The notes under the pieces were generated by a model, which saw nothing but the letters and a program-made list of their open reading frames with translations, was not told where the DNA came from and did not search any database. A stretch of DNA of 64,000 nucleotides from Rhodomicrobium lacus (GTDB taxonomy: Bacteria; Pseudomonadota; Alphaproteobacteria; Rhizobiales; Rhodomicrobiaceae): contig NZ_RZNF01000012.1 in the NCBI RefSeq assembly GCF_003992725.1, positions 992,001 to 1,056,000 of the forward strand. The letters are read 5' to 3'. Of the stretch, positions 40,128-52,337 are shown piece by piece (the stretch's first letter is position 1; every line of letters starts with the position of its first letter). Position numbers and translations under genes: made by a program.

Positions 40128-41062
40128 TTTCGTGTACGGTCGGCGCGAAAGGCCCGGAACCGAGGGCAGCGCAACCGGATAAGGATGCCGCTGCGGCGCC
40201 ATCCCTGTTTCAGTTCGGGTTGGTGGATGCGGACCGCGCCGCGCGCGCGGGCTTCGTCGTCAGCATGGCGTTTCTGGTCGCGACAGCGATCTATGGCCTC
40301 TATCTGTCGGGAGTGACGAAATCGCTGTTCGACGAGGCGGCAAACTTTGCCGACAAGGCAGCATACGATGCCGGTTTCCGGCTCGAAGATCTCGCCGTAT
40401 CCGGGTCCGACAACACGCCGAAGGAAACGCTGCTGAAGGCGCTGCAACTTCCCTTCGAGCAATCCTCGCTGTCTTACGACGCGGCGGCGGCGCACGATCG
40501 CCTGCTCGCGCTCGGCTGGATCAAGTCCGCCGAGGTGCGTCGCGTGCTCCCCTCTCGCCTCGAAGTGGTGCTGACCGAGCGGGAGCCCTACGCGCGCTGG
40601 AAGGACGCGGCGGGCGTCGTTCAGGTGGTCGATCGCGAAGGGCGCGTGCTCGGCCCGTCCGAGGGGCAATTTGAAACGCTGCTCCTGTTCTCGGGCGAGG
40701 GCGCGCCAGCGGAAGCGGCGGCATTCATCGAGTCGCTTGCCGACCGGGAGACGATCCGCTCCCGCGTGGCCGAGGCGAGCTTCGTCGCCGAGCGATTTTG
40801 GCAGGTGAAGCTTGACAGCGGCGTCATCCTGAAACTTCCGCGCAAGGTGGGTGAGTTAACTCTTTCAAGACTTGACTCTGTTCTCGCCAACTCGAAGATT
40901 GCGGAAATGGCTCTCGACACCATCGATCTGCGACTGACGCATCGCACGATCCTGCAATTGCGTGAGCCGACCACGGCCAATCGCGACAAAGCGATCGCGC
41001 TTTTGACCTCCTCCCCTGCCCCGCAAACGGCATTGCCGCCGAGAAGGGGCAAGGCATTATGA
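40115..41062 (+). CDS. ftsQ: Cell division protein FtsQ
   Basis: About 315 residues: a cytoplasmic N-terminus, one membrane helix (about residues 47-69), then the POTRA domain (LEDLAVSGSDNTPKETLL) and beta domain (VLPSRLEVVLTEREPYARWK). FtsQ is the hub of the FtsQLB complex. TTG at 40115 is preferred: GGAGG lies seven bases before it and the gene then overlaps ddl by 13 bases. GTG at 40094 is the main alternative. Confidence 0.9.
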   Translation: MQSLVSCTVGAKGPEPRAAQPDKDAAAAPSLFQFGLVDADRAARAGFVVSMAFLVATAIYGLYLSGVTKSLFDEAANFADKAAYDAGFRLEDLAVSGSDNTPKETLLKALQLPFEQSSLSYDAAAAHDRLLALGWIKSAEVRRVLPSRLEVVLTEREPYARWKDAAGVVQVVDREGRVLGPSEGQFETLLLFSGEGAPAEAAAFIESLADRETIRSRVAEASFVAERFWQVKLDSGVILKLPRKVGELTLSRLDSVLANSKIAEMALDTIDLRLTHRTILQLREPTTANRDKAIALLTSSPAPQTALPPRRGKAL

Positions 41063-42333
41063 CGGACGAACGGCGGCAGGCCTCGCGCGGTCCGTCGCGG
41101 TTATGGCCGTTCAAGGGACGAGACGACATCATTACCGTTGTTGACCTTGGCGCGCAAAAGGTGGCGTGCGCGGTCGTTCTGCTCTCGTCACCGCGTTTCG
41201 GTTTCGACGTCGGCGCGCGCAATCTCCGCGTGATCGGCAGCGCGCTGGTGCGTTCATCGGGGATTTCCGGCGGCCGGATCGCGAACCTCGCGGCTATAGA
41301 GACAAGCATTCGCCGCGCAGTCGGCCAAGCGGAAACGCAGGCCGGCGTGACCGTGGAAGACGTGCTCGTTACTGGCCAGTTCTCCGGGCTTATAGCGGAG
41401 GTATTCGAGGCAAGGCTCGGCCATGCGGGGCTTGCCAGAGAGGACATCGAAGCCATCTCGGTGGCAGCCGAAGAGCACTGCGCGCGAACGCAGCGAAAGC
41501 TCCTGCATCTCTTCACATCGTCCGGCGAAGCGGGAGCCGAGTCGGCCTTTGCGAACCACCCGCCAAGCGCCGAAACGGATGTGATCGCGATTTCGATGCC
41601 GATCCGCGGCCAGCATCAACTCGGAACATGCTTTGGCAAAAGTCTGCTTAACGTGCGCACCGTCCTGGCGGGGCCGATCGCTTCGGCGCTGAGCGTGACG
41701 AATGCGCTCGAACGCATGTCAGGCGTGCTCGTGATCGACATGGGCGCGCAGACCACCGGGATCGTGCTGTTCCGGCACGGCGTACCGATGTTTCTGGAAT
41801 GCCTTGATTTTGGCGGTCAGTCCGTTTCCGAGGAAATCGCGCGCGCCTTTTCGCTGCGGAAGTTCGAGGCCGAACGGCTGAAGGTCCGCTACGGAAGCGT
41901 CTACGACAATTTGCAGGCCGACATCGACCTCCCCGTCCAGAATGGCGAGACCGGCGAGCCGGTGTCCAAATTTTCCCTCAATCATATCATTCGATCGAGG
42001 GCATCGGACCACCTCAGGGCCGTTAATGAACGGTTAAAAGGTGCAGGATACTCTGTTCCGAATGGGGGCGCGGTGCTGACAGGCGGCGGCAGCCTGCTAC
42101 CGGGAATCCGCGAGCTTGCTTCGCATCTGTTTGCGGCGGAGGTGAGAATCGCGAAGCCCTTGAGCTTGAACGGTCTCAACGCGGGAAACGTGTTGAGTGC
42201 GCTAGTGGGGGGGTGTCTTTATGCAAGCCGGCACCAGTCCGCGGGCGAAATGCCCTATGCGCCTGAGTTGCCGTCTCAAGACAGTAGCTACGCGTCTCGA
42301 ATCGGCCAATGGCTGCGTACAAGCTTTTTGTGA
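41059..42333 (+). CDS. ftsA: Cell division protein FtsA
   Basis: Actin-like ATPase that anchors FtsZ to the membrane. The phosphate-1 strand ITVVDLGAQKVACAV, the SHS2/1C domain, phosphate-2 VIDMGAQTTGIVLF and the adenosine loop LTGGGSLLPGI are all present; the C-terminal basic/aromatic helix (RIGQWLRTSFL) is the expected membrane-targeting sequence. It overlaps ftsQ by four bases. Confidence 0.97.
   Translation: MTDERRQASRGPSRLWPFKGRDDIITVVDLGAQKVACAVVLLSSPRFGFDVGARNLRVIGSALVRSSGISGGRIANLAAIETSIRRAVGQAETQAGVTVEDVLVTGQFSGLIAEVFEARLGHAGLAREDIEAISVAAEEHCARTQRKLLHLFTSSGEAGAESAFANHPPSAETDVIAISMPIRGQHQLGTCFGKSLLNVRTVLAGPIASALSVTNALERMSGVLVIDMGAQTTGIVLFRHGVPMFLECLDFGGQSVSEEIARAFSLRKFEAERLKVRYGSVYDNLQADIDLPVQNGETGEPVSKFSLNHIIRSRASDHLRAVNERLKGAGYSVPNGGAVLTGGGSLLPGIRELASHLFAAEVRIAKPLSLNGLNAGNVLSALVGGCLYASRHQSAGEMPYAPELPSQDSSYASRIGQWLRTSFL
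42023..42037. promoter_or_regulatory. Perfect CtrA-type motif inside the 3' part of ftsA
   Basis: TTAATGAACGGTTAA fits the TTAA-N7-TTAA consensus of the alphaproteobacterial cell-cycle regulator CtrA. It is about 380 bases upstream of the ftsZ start. In Caulobacter CtrA controls ftsZ and ftsQA promoters, so a site here could act on an ftsZ promoter lying at the end of ftsA. Motif match only. Confidence 0.35.
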
Positions 42334-42413
42334 AGGTTGTCCGCACATTCGGTCGTCGCATATGAGCGGGCGGGCATTTCGCGACGTCCGAAGGGGAAGC
42401 TGACGAGGCTGCC

Positions 42414-44000
42414 ATGGGAATTAACCTGCAACTTCCTGGTCTGACGGAGTTGCGGCCGCGCATCACGGTTATTGGCGTGGGTGGCGCTGGCGGCAACGCC
42501 GTGAACAACATGGTCGAAGCTGGGCTCGAAGGCGTGGAATTCATCGCCGCGAACACGGACGCGCAGGCGCTCGCGTCGTCCGGGGCCTACACCACCATTC
42601 AGATGGGCATTGGCATCACCGAAGGTCTTGGCGCCGGCTCGCGCCCGGAGATCGGCGCGGCTGCCGCCGAGGAAGCGATCGAGGAAATCCGCTCCCATCT
42701 CGACGGCGTGCATCTTCTGTTCATCACGGCGGGTATGGGCGGCGGAACCGGCACCGGCGCGGCACCGATCATTGCGCGCACGGCCAAGGAACTCGGCGTG
42801 CTCACGGTCGCGGTGGTAACGAAACCATTCGAATTCGAAGGCCAGCGCCGCATGCGCACCGCGGATGCCGGCATCGCCGCGCTCGCGCAACATGTCGATA
42901 CGCTGATCGTCATCCCTAACCAGAACCTTTTCCTCGTCGCGAGCGAGCGCACCACCTTCGCGGATGCCTTCTCGCGCGCCGACGATGTGCTGCGTTCGGG
43001 GGTTTCCTGCATCACCGATCTTATGGTTAAGGAAGGGTTGATCAACCTCGACTTCGCCGACGTTCGCACCGTGATGCAGAACATGGGCACCGCGCTCATG
43101 GGCACCGGCGAAGCCGAAGGCGAAAAGCGCGCACTGCAGGCGGCGGAAGCCGCGATTTCCAATCCGCTGCTCGGTGAAGTGTCGATGCGCGGCGCGAAGG
43201 GGCTGCTCGTCAGCATCACCGGCAGTTTCGACATGACGCTGTACGAGGTGGAGGAGGCCGCGTCCCGAATCCGCCGCGAGGTCGACCCGGAAGAAAATCC
43301 GGACGTGAACATCATCGTCGGGGCGACGTTCGATCAGTCGCTTCAAAACAGGCTACGGGTGTCCGTGGTCGCGACCGGCATTCACTCCGGCGTTGCCTCC
43401 CAGCACGTTGCACCGCCGCCGCCCGTGGAGAAAGACGCGGGCCTCGCCGAGCGGATGCAGTCGGTTCAGCAAGAGCCTCCGCAGCGCCGCGCGCCGTTCG
43501 GCGGATTGCGCGAGCAACCGGCGCGTCAGCCGCAGGATCGGCGCGTCGTTCTCGAACCGAAGGGAAGACGCGGCGGCGATGACGTCGCGCCGCCCGTTCC
43601 GGCGGACAACGGCCAGCGTTTCGAGCCCGTGCCCCCCGCGAAGACCGCTCGCGCCCCGCGGCGACCGCTCACATTCTCGGATTTTCCCGAACTCGGACAA
43701 TCCGACGGTGGCAGCAACAATGGCGCCTCGAATCGAAGTTCCGGCAAGCCGCGCGGTTTCTTCGACTGGATGGCGGGCCGGGATCGCAGCACGACGAAAT
43801 CAAACGCCTCGCCGCAGACCAAATCTGTTGCTCTTCAGCCACGCACCAATCATGAAAAAACTGTGGCAGAACAAGGGCGTCGGAATGGCGCAAGCCATGA
43901 CGACACCGGCGAAGACATGGACGGCGACCCTGCAGCCACGCGCCAAAATGGCGACGAAGCGATTGATATTCCTAAATTTTTTAGAAAACCTGCATCCTGA
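42414..44000 (+). CDS. ftsZ: Cell division GTPase FtsZ
   Basis: 528 residues. The GTPase core (about 12-320) has the tubulin signature [14 protein letters not shown] and the T7 loop [12 protein letters not shown] long, Pro/Arg-rich disordered linker of roughly 190 residues follows, then the conserved C-terminal peptide IDIPKFFRK that binds FtsA and other partners. The long linker is typical for alphaproteobacteria. The gap of 80 bases after ftsA could hold a promoter. The last codons and the stop form the first terminator arm and loop. Confidence 0.98.
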   Translation: MGINLQLPGLTELRPRITVIGVGGAGGNAVNNMVEAGLEGVEFIAANTDAQALASSGAYTTIQMGIGITEGLGAGSRPEIGAAAAEEAIEEIRSHLDGVHLLFITAGMGGGTGTGAAPIIARTAKELGVLTVAVVTKPFEFEGQRRMRTADAGIAALAQHVDTLIVIPNQNLFLVASERTTFADAFSRADDVLRSGVSCITDLMVKEGLINLDFADVRTVMQNMGTALMGTGEAEGEKRALQAAEAAISNPLLGEVSMRGAKGLLVSITGSFDMTLYEVEEAASRIRREVDPEENPDVNIIVGATFDQSLQNRLRVSVVATGIHSGVASQHVAPPPPVEKDAGLAERMQSVQQEPPQRRAPFGGLREQPARQPQDRRVVLEPKGRRGGDDVAPPVPADNGQRFEPVPPAKTARAPRRPLTFSDFPELGQSDGGSNNGASNRSSGKPRGFFDWMAGRDRSTTKSNASPQTKSVALQPRTNHEKTVAEQGRRNGASHDDTGEDMDGDPAATRQNGDEAIDIPKFFRKPAS

Positions 44001-44017
44001 TCGCAGGTTTTCTTTCT
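43983..44017 (+). terminator. Terminator overlapping the end of ftsZ
   Basis: Perfect 11-base inverted repeat AGAAAACCTGC (43983-43993) and GCAGGTTTTCT (44003-44013), nine-base loop containing the TGA stop of ftsZ, ending in a TTTTCTTTCT tract. This closes the dcw transcript. Confidence 0.85.
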
Positions 44018-44029
44018 CAACCTCTGTGT

Positions 44030-44062
44030 ACGGCGCTTCGGGCCTCTCCCGGGCGCCGTTTT
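44030..44062 (+). terminator. Second, back-up terminator after ftsZ
   Basis: ACGGCGC (44030-44036) pairs with GCGCCGT (44053-44059), with an inner CGGG/CCCG stem, and runs into TTTT. It stands 17 bases after the first hairpin. The rest of the gap to lpxC contains TAACAGACTGTTA (44092-44104), a perfect 13-base palindrome of unknown role, and should include the lpxC promoter. Confidence 0.75.
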
Positions 44063-44295
44063 CGGTTGTGTCGAACTGTCAGCCCTCCCCGTAACAGACT
44101 GTTAAAAAGCGTGATTTGAAGCACGCCAAGTTGCCCGGCTAACTTTGCCGCAGGTCGGATGTATTGAGCTTCCGCGCGCGTACCGGCAGATCGCCGGCCC
44201 AAGAGTAGCGTGTAGCTACCGATGCTCGCATAGAAGCCATTGGGCATCGTCCGGCACACGATGGGGGGTGCATTCCTTCGGCAAAGGAAGGCACC

Positions 44296-45285
44296 GTGGC
44301 ACAAAAAAAACGGCGCACTCTTATGAGCTTTCGAAGCTATTCGAACAGGCAAACCACTCTTGAGCGCGAAATCGTCCTGAAAGGGGCGGGCGTGCATAGT
44401 GGCGCGGAAGTATCGCTGATCCTCCACCCGGCCGAGGCCAACACCGGCTATAATTTCTACGTCTCCGGCGGTAAGAATGCGGGCCATATCCCCGGCGATT
44501 TCCGCTCCGTGACCAATCTGACCCTCTGCACCGTGATCAGCGGCGCCGGCGGCGCCTCCGTCGCCACCGTGGAGCATCTGCTTTCTGCCCTGCGCGGCAT
44601 GGGCATCGATAACGCGGATATCGAGGTTGACGGCAACGAACTGCCGATCCTCGACGGCAGCGCGGAACCGTTCGTGAGAGCCATCGAAGAGGCGGGCGTT
44701 CGCGAACTCGACGAAGCGCGCCGCTACATCAAGATTCTCCGTCCCGTCACAGTCAGGGACGGCGGCTCCATCGGTGAAATCTTCCCCTATGACGGTTTCC
44801 GCCTCGACATCGAAATCGATTTCCCCACGCCGTTGATCGGCCGTCAGCGCATCGACCTCGAAGTAACCCCGGCTTCTTTCAAGAAGCACCTCAGCCGCGC
44901 CCGCACCTTCGGTTTCATGAAGGATGTGAAGCAGCTCTGGGCTGCCGGTCGCGCGCTGGGATCGTCGCTGGAAAACACTGTCGCCATCGGCGAGGATCGC
45001 ATCCTGAACCCGGAGGGCCTGCGCTATCCGGACGAATTCGTTCGCCACAAGACGCTCGACGCCGTCGGCGACTTCGCTCTCGCGGGCGCGGCGATCCTCG
45101 GCCTCTATCGCTCGAAGCGCCCAAGTCACAAGCTCAATTCGATGATGCTGCACGCGCTTTACGAAAACCGCGACGCGTGGACCATCGTCGAAGCCGCCGA
45201 CAAGACGCGCCGCCATTACGTTTCGCCGCGCGCCGATTTCGGTATCGCCTTCGCAACACCGAATTTCGCACCTGAAAACGATTGA
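44296..45285 (+). CDS. lpxC: UDP-3-O-acyl-GlcNAc deacetylase
   Basis: Zinc deacetylase, committed step of lipid A synthesis. Zinc ligands: the histidine in VEHLLSALRGMGI and the pair in HKTLDAVGDFALAG; the early RQTTLEREIVLKGAGVHSG is canonical. GTG at 44296 has a strong AAGGAAGG site; the ATG nine codons later, closer to most family starts, has none. It follows ftsZ as in many proteobacteria. Confidence 0.96.
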   Translation: MAQKKRRTLMSFRSYSNRQTTLEREIVLKGAGVHSGAEVSLILHPAEANTGYNFYVSGGKNAGHIPGDFRSVTNLTLCTVISGAGGASVATVEHLLSALRGMGIDNADIEVDGNELPILDGSAEPFVRAIEEAGVRELDEARRYIKILRPVTVRDGGSIGEIFPYDGFRLDIEIDFPTPLIGRQRIDLEVTPASFKKHLSRARTFGFMKDVKQLWAAGRALGSSLENTVAIGEDRILNPEGLRYPDEFVRHKTLDAVGDFALAGAAILGLYRSKRPSHKLNSMMLHALYENRDAWTIVEAADKTRRHYVSPRADFGIAFATPNFAPEND

Positions 45286-45300
45286 TGAATCCCATCTGCA

Positions 45301-45328
45301 AATGGCCGGGCTTGTCCCGGTCATTTTG
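45301..45328 (+). terminator. Terminator after lpxC
   Basis: AATGGCCGGG (45301-45310) pairs with CCCGGTCATT (45316-45325), one G-U, five-base loop, ending in TTTTG. It lies 15 bases after the lpxC stop and separates lpxC from bamD, whose own promoter should be in the rest of the 249-base gap. Confidence 0.75.
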
Positions 45329-45534
45329 CGTTACGGCGCCAGGCCAATCGCCGGTTTGCCGGTGGCAAATTGCTCACGCGCGCCGACAAGTTTTCCCCCG
45401 CAAACGCTTTGACTGAAAAACTCCGCATTTCACCATCATTTTGCGGCTTTTCGCCGTACAAGAACGTAACAATAGCGGAACCCGAGTCGCGCAGTATCGC
45501 TCGAACTCGAAATACGGGGCCTGGAGCAAGGACG

Positions 45535-46398
45535 ATGGGATTGCGATCGATCGGGCAAACTCTCGCAGTAGTCATTCTCGCGACGACGCTGACCAGTTCA
45601 CTTGGCGGCTGCGGATCGATGGGTTCATTGTTTTCAAGTTCCGAATCGACGCCGCTCGACCAGCGCCCGCCGGACCAGATCTATAAGGAAGCTGACGACC
45701 TCCTCGGCCAGGGCAAGAACAACAAGGCCGCCGAGATCTTCGAACGGATCGACCAGCTTTACCCCTATTCGGAAGAAGCCAAGAAGGCCACACTGATGGC
45801 TGCTTACGCCTATCAGAAAGCCGGCAAGGGCCCTGAAGCCGTCGCCGCCGCGCGCCGTTACCTCGCGCTGCATCCCGGTAGCAAGGAAGCCGCTCTGGCG
45901 CAGGAAATCATCGCCAGTTCTTATTTCGAGCGCATTTCCGGGCCGACGCGTGATCAGGGCGAAACGAAGAAAGCCGTCGCAGAACTCGAAACGCTGATTC
46001 GCCGTTACCCCGACAGCCGCTATGTGGAAGACGCGAAGCGGCGCATCAAGCTCGCGCGCGACACCCTCGCCGCGTCGGAAATGGAAGTCGGCCGTTACTG
46101 GCAGAAGAAGGGCAACTATCTCGGAGCGGTGAACCGCTTCAAGACGGTGGTCACCGACTACCAGCAGACGACACATGTGGAAGAGGCGCTGATGCGCCTG
46201 ACCGAATGCTACATGGCGCTCGGCATCGTGAACGAGGCGCAGACCGCGGCGGCCGTTCTCGGACATAACTTCCCCGACAGCCCTTGGTACAAGGACGCCT
46301 ACGCCCTGCTTCAGTCTGGCGGCACCGCGCCGCGCGAAGACACCGGCTCGTGGATCAGCCACGCCTGGAAGCGGACTGTCGGCAGCGTTGCAGGCTAG
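45535..46398 (+). CDS. bamD: Outer membrane assembly lipoprotein BamD
   Basis: 287 residues. Lipoprotein signal with lipobox LGGC (about residues 24-27), then five TPR-like repeats (IYKEADDLLGQGKNNKAAEIFERI, partly quoted as LLGQGKNNKAAEIFERI, and the later YLGAVNRFKTVVTDY). BamD with BamA folds beta-barrel proteins into the outer membrane. The ATG at 45535 is preceded by GGAGCAAGG; a longer frame upstream is not lipoprotein-like. Confidence 0.95.
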   Translation: MGLRSIGQTLAVVILATTLTSSLGGCGSMGSLFSSSESTPLDQRPPDQIYKEADDLLGQGKNNKAAEIFERIDQLYPYSEEAKKATLMAAYAYQKAGKGPEAVAAARRYLALHPGSKEAALAQEIIASSYFERISGPTRDQGETKKAVAELETLIRRYPDSRYVEDAKRRIKLARDTLAASEMEVGRYWQKKGNYLGAVNRFKTVVTDYQQTTHVEEALMRLTECYMALGIVNEAQTAAAVLGHNFPDSPWYKDAYALLQSGGTAPREDTGSWISHAWKRTVGSVAG

Positions 46399-46456
46399 GC
46401 TCATTTTCATAGCACTGCCTAAGTTTTGACATCGGCCATCGGGGCGGCTTAAGGAT

Positions 46457-46590
46457 AGGCCGTCTTCGTGGCCTGATGCTTTTTGTGGCGCCTGGCCGAA
46501 GAAAGCCAGCGACCGCGCCACTCAGCGGAAACGTACAAACCCTATTCGCGCCGTCTGCGCCTCAGCGCTCTGCGGCGCCTTTCTTTTTTT
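46457..46590 (+). promoter_or_regulatory. Structured leader of mntP ending in a terminator (candidate riboswitch)
   Basis: Three stems follow each other: AGGCC/GGCCT (46457-46474); a longer stem GTGGCGC-CTGGC (46485-46496) with GCCAG (46505-46509) and GCGCCAC (46515-46521) leaving a CGACC bulge; and GCGCCG (46548-46553) with CGGCGC (46573-46578), inner GCGC/GCGC, followed by CTTTCTTTTTTT. That last one is a classic terminator and ends directly before the mntP ribosome site. GGCGC at 46487-46491 can pair with GCGCC at 46515-46519 or at 46548-46552. I could not match it to the Mn-sensing yybP-ykoY consensus from memory. The first stem could instead be the bamD terminator. Confidence 0.5.
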
Positions 46591-46600
46591 GGAAGCCATC

Positions 46601-47158
46601 GTGACCCCGACCGCAATCGCCGTGCTCGCCTTCACAATGTCCGTCGACGCCTTTGCCGTGTCGCTTGCGCGGGGCGCCGCGTGCAAGAAGCCGCGTTTGC
46701 GCGAGGCGCTGCGCACGGGCTTCATCTTCGGCACGGTGGAGGCGCTGACGCCGGTCATCGGCTGGGCGGCGGGCATGGCGGCCAGCAAGTACGTGCAGGC
46801 GTGGGACCACTGGATCGCGTTCGCGCTGCTCGGCGGCGTCGGGCTTCGCATGCTCTGGCTCGCCTTGTTCGCGCAGGAAGAAGAGCGGCCCGCCGTCGCA
46901 CAGTCCTTCCTGCTGCTCGTCGCAACCGCAATCGGAACCAGTATCGACGCCATGGCCGTCGGCGTGTCGCTTGCGATCCTCGACGTGGACATCACCACGA
47001 TTGCCATCGCTATCGGCCTGGCGACCTTCCTCATGTCGTCGGCGGGCATGATGCTGGGGCGGCTGATCGGCGAACGATTCGGGCGCATGACCGAAGTGGC
47101 AGCGGGGCTTGCGCTCTGCATCATCGGCGTTACGATCCTCGTGGAGCATATCGGCTGA
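46601..47158 (+). CDS. mntP: Manganese efflux pump MntP
   Basis: 185 residues with six membrane helices. Conserved acidic motifs: [15 protein letters not shown] in helix 1 and [18 protein letters not shown] in helix 4, the pseudo-twofold pattern of MntP. Exports Mn(II). GTG at 46601 gives the family start ([10 protein letters not shown]) and has GGAAG eight bases before; the frame extends four codons further to a TTG. The structured leader just upstream suggests control by transcription termination. Confidence 0.92.
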   Translation: MTPTAIAVLAFTMSVDAFAVSLARGAACKKPRLREALRTGFIFGTVEALTPVIGWAAGMAASKYVQAWDHWIAFALLGGVGLRMLWLALFAQEEERPAVAQSFLLLVATAIGTSIDAMAVGVSLAILDVDITTIAIAIGLATFLMSSAGMMLGRLIGERFGRMTEVAAGLALCIIGVTILVEHIG

Positions 47159-47214
47159 CGCGCGCGGAGCAGGTGACGGGTGCCGGCGCGCCGAGAATCG
47201 CGTAAGGAATCGGC

Positions 47215-51229
<4,015 letters not shown>

Positions 51230-51261
51230 CCGCCAAAGAGTCTCTCCTGATGGGAGGGAGG

Positions 51262-51314
51262 CGGGATGAGAGGAGCCCTCGAACGGTGTTTATCGCCGTT
51301 CGCCCCTCATCCCG
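51262..51314. other. Two-tier hairpin between ligA and cbbY
   Basis: CGGGATGAG (51262-51270) pairs with CTCATCCCG (51306-51314), and inside it CGAACGG (51280-51286) pairs with CCGTTCG (51296-51302), both perfect. No U tract follows on the plus strand. It could end the ligA message, or lie in the cbbY leader. Confidence 0.55.
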
Positions 51315-51358
51315 TCTTTGGATGTCAAGCTGATCCAGGAAGCAAGGGGCTGACGCGC

Positions 51359-52123
51359 ATGGCCGAACTCAGGGCGCTGATTTTCGATGTCGACGGAACG
51401 CTGGCCGAGACGGAAGAGGGGCATCGCCTTGCCTTCAACCGAGCGTTCGCTGATGCGCATCTCGACTGGGACTGGACGCGGGCACTCTACACAGATCTTC
51501 TTGCTGTGACCGGCGGCAAGGAACGCCTCGCGCACTATATCGAGCGATACCGGCCATCCTTTACGCCGCCGACCGGGCAGCCGCTTGCCGATTTCATCGC
51601 CGCGCTGCATGGAGCGAAGACCAGGCACTACGCCACGCTTCTCGCGGGCGGAGGCATTCCGCTTCGGCCGGGCGTAGCGCGCCTTTTGCGCGACGCGAAA
51701 AAAGCGGGCGTGCGGCTCGCCATCGCGACGACGACCTCGCCGGAGAACGTGACGGCGCTCTTCGACGCGACGATGCCTGAAGCGCTCGGCTGGTTTGAGG
51801 TGATCGGCGCGGGCGATGCCGTTCAGCGCAAGAAGCCGGCGCCCGACATTTACCTCCATGTGCTCGGCGCGCTTCAGTTGTCTCCCGGTGACTGCCTCGC
51901 CGTGGAAGATTCCGCACCCGGAGTGCGTGCGGCGCTGGGTGCCGGGCTGAAAGTTATCGTGGCACTGAACGACTATACCGCATCGAACGACTTCGCTGGC
52001 GCGACGCTTCTGGTCGATAATCTCGGGGAGCCTGATTCTCCAGCCAAGATTTTGTCAGGCAACGCTAATAGTTGTACTTTTATCGATATTGAGCTTTTGC
52101 GTAAATTGGCCGCGACCGATTAG
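51359..52123 (+). CDS. cbbY: CbbY-type HAD phosphatase (xylulose-1,5-bisphosphatase)
   Basis: 254 residues. HAD motif I is FDVDGTLAETEEGHRLAFN (nucleophile Asp10, acid Asp12), motif II IATTTS, motifs III/IV KKPAPDIY and VEDSAPGVRAAL. The wording of motif I and GGKERLAHYI fit CbbY, which removes the Rubisco inhibitor xylulose-1,5-bisphosphate in Calvin-cycle bacteria. No cbb genes are beside it. The last ~25 residues are encoded by visibly AT-richer DNA, unlike the rest. ATG at 51359 chosen since upstream in-frame residues are not conserved. Confidence 0.8.
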   Translation: MAELRALIFDVDGTLAETEEGHRLAFNRAFADAHLDWDWTRALYTDLLAVTGGKERLAHYIERYRPSFTPPTGQPLADFIAALHGAKTRHYATLLAGGGIPLRPGVARLLRDAKKAGVRLAIATTTSPENVTALFDATMPEALGWFEVIGAGDAVQRKKPAPDIYLHVLGALQLSPGDCLAVEDSAPGVRAALGAGLKVIVALNDYTASNDFAGATLLVDNLGEPDSPAKILSGNANSCTFIDIELLRKLAATD

Positions 52124-52337
52124 ACAAGAGTTGACCTTCAATTCTTCTTTCCTACTTTGCAGCGCCAAAGCTCAAGTATCTTTCTACCTTTCATTAACTC
52201 GCGGGGTGATCCAATCACACCTGCGTTCGAGCGCGGTCAGTGGCGTGTGACCGGGTGCGTGCGCAGTTGCAGCGGGGTCGTGAGCGACGACGCGGCAGCG
52301 GCAAACACAACCCCAATACAGAGGAAGTGGGTCTCAC

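Noticed and set aside
46399-46600. Known yybP-ykoY manganese riboswitch
   Set aside because: The conserved GGGGAGUAG-like and AGACC-like loops are not recognisable, so I report only an unclassified structured leader.
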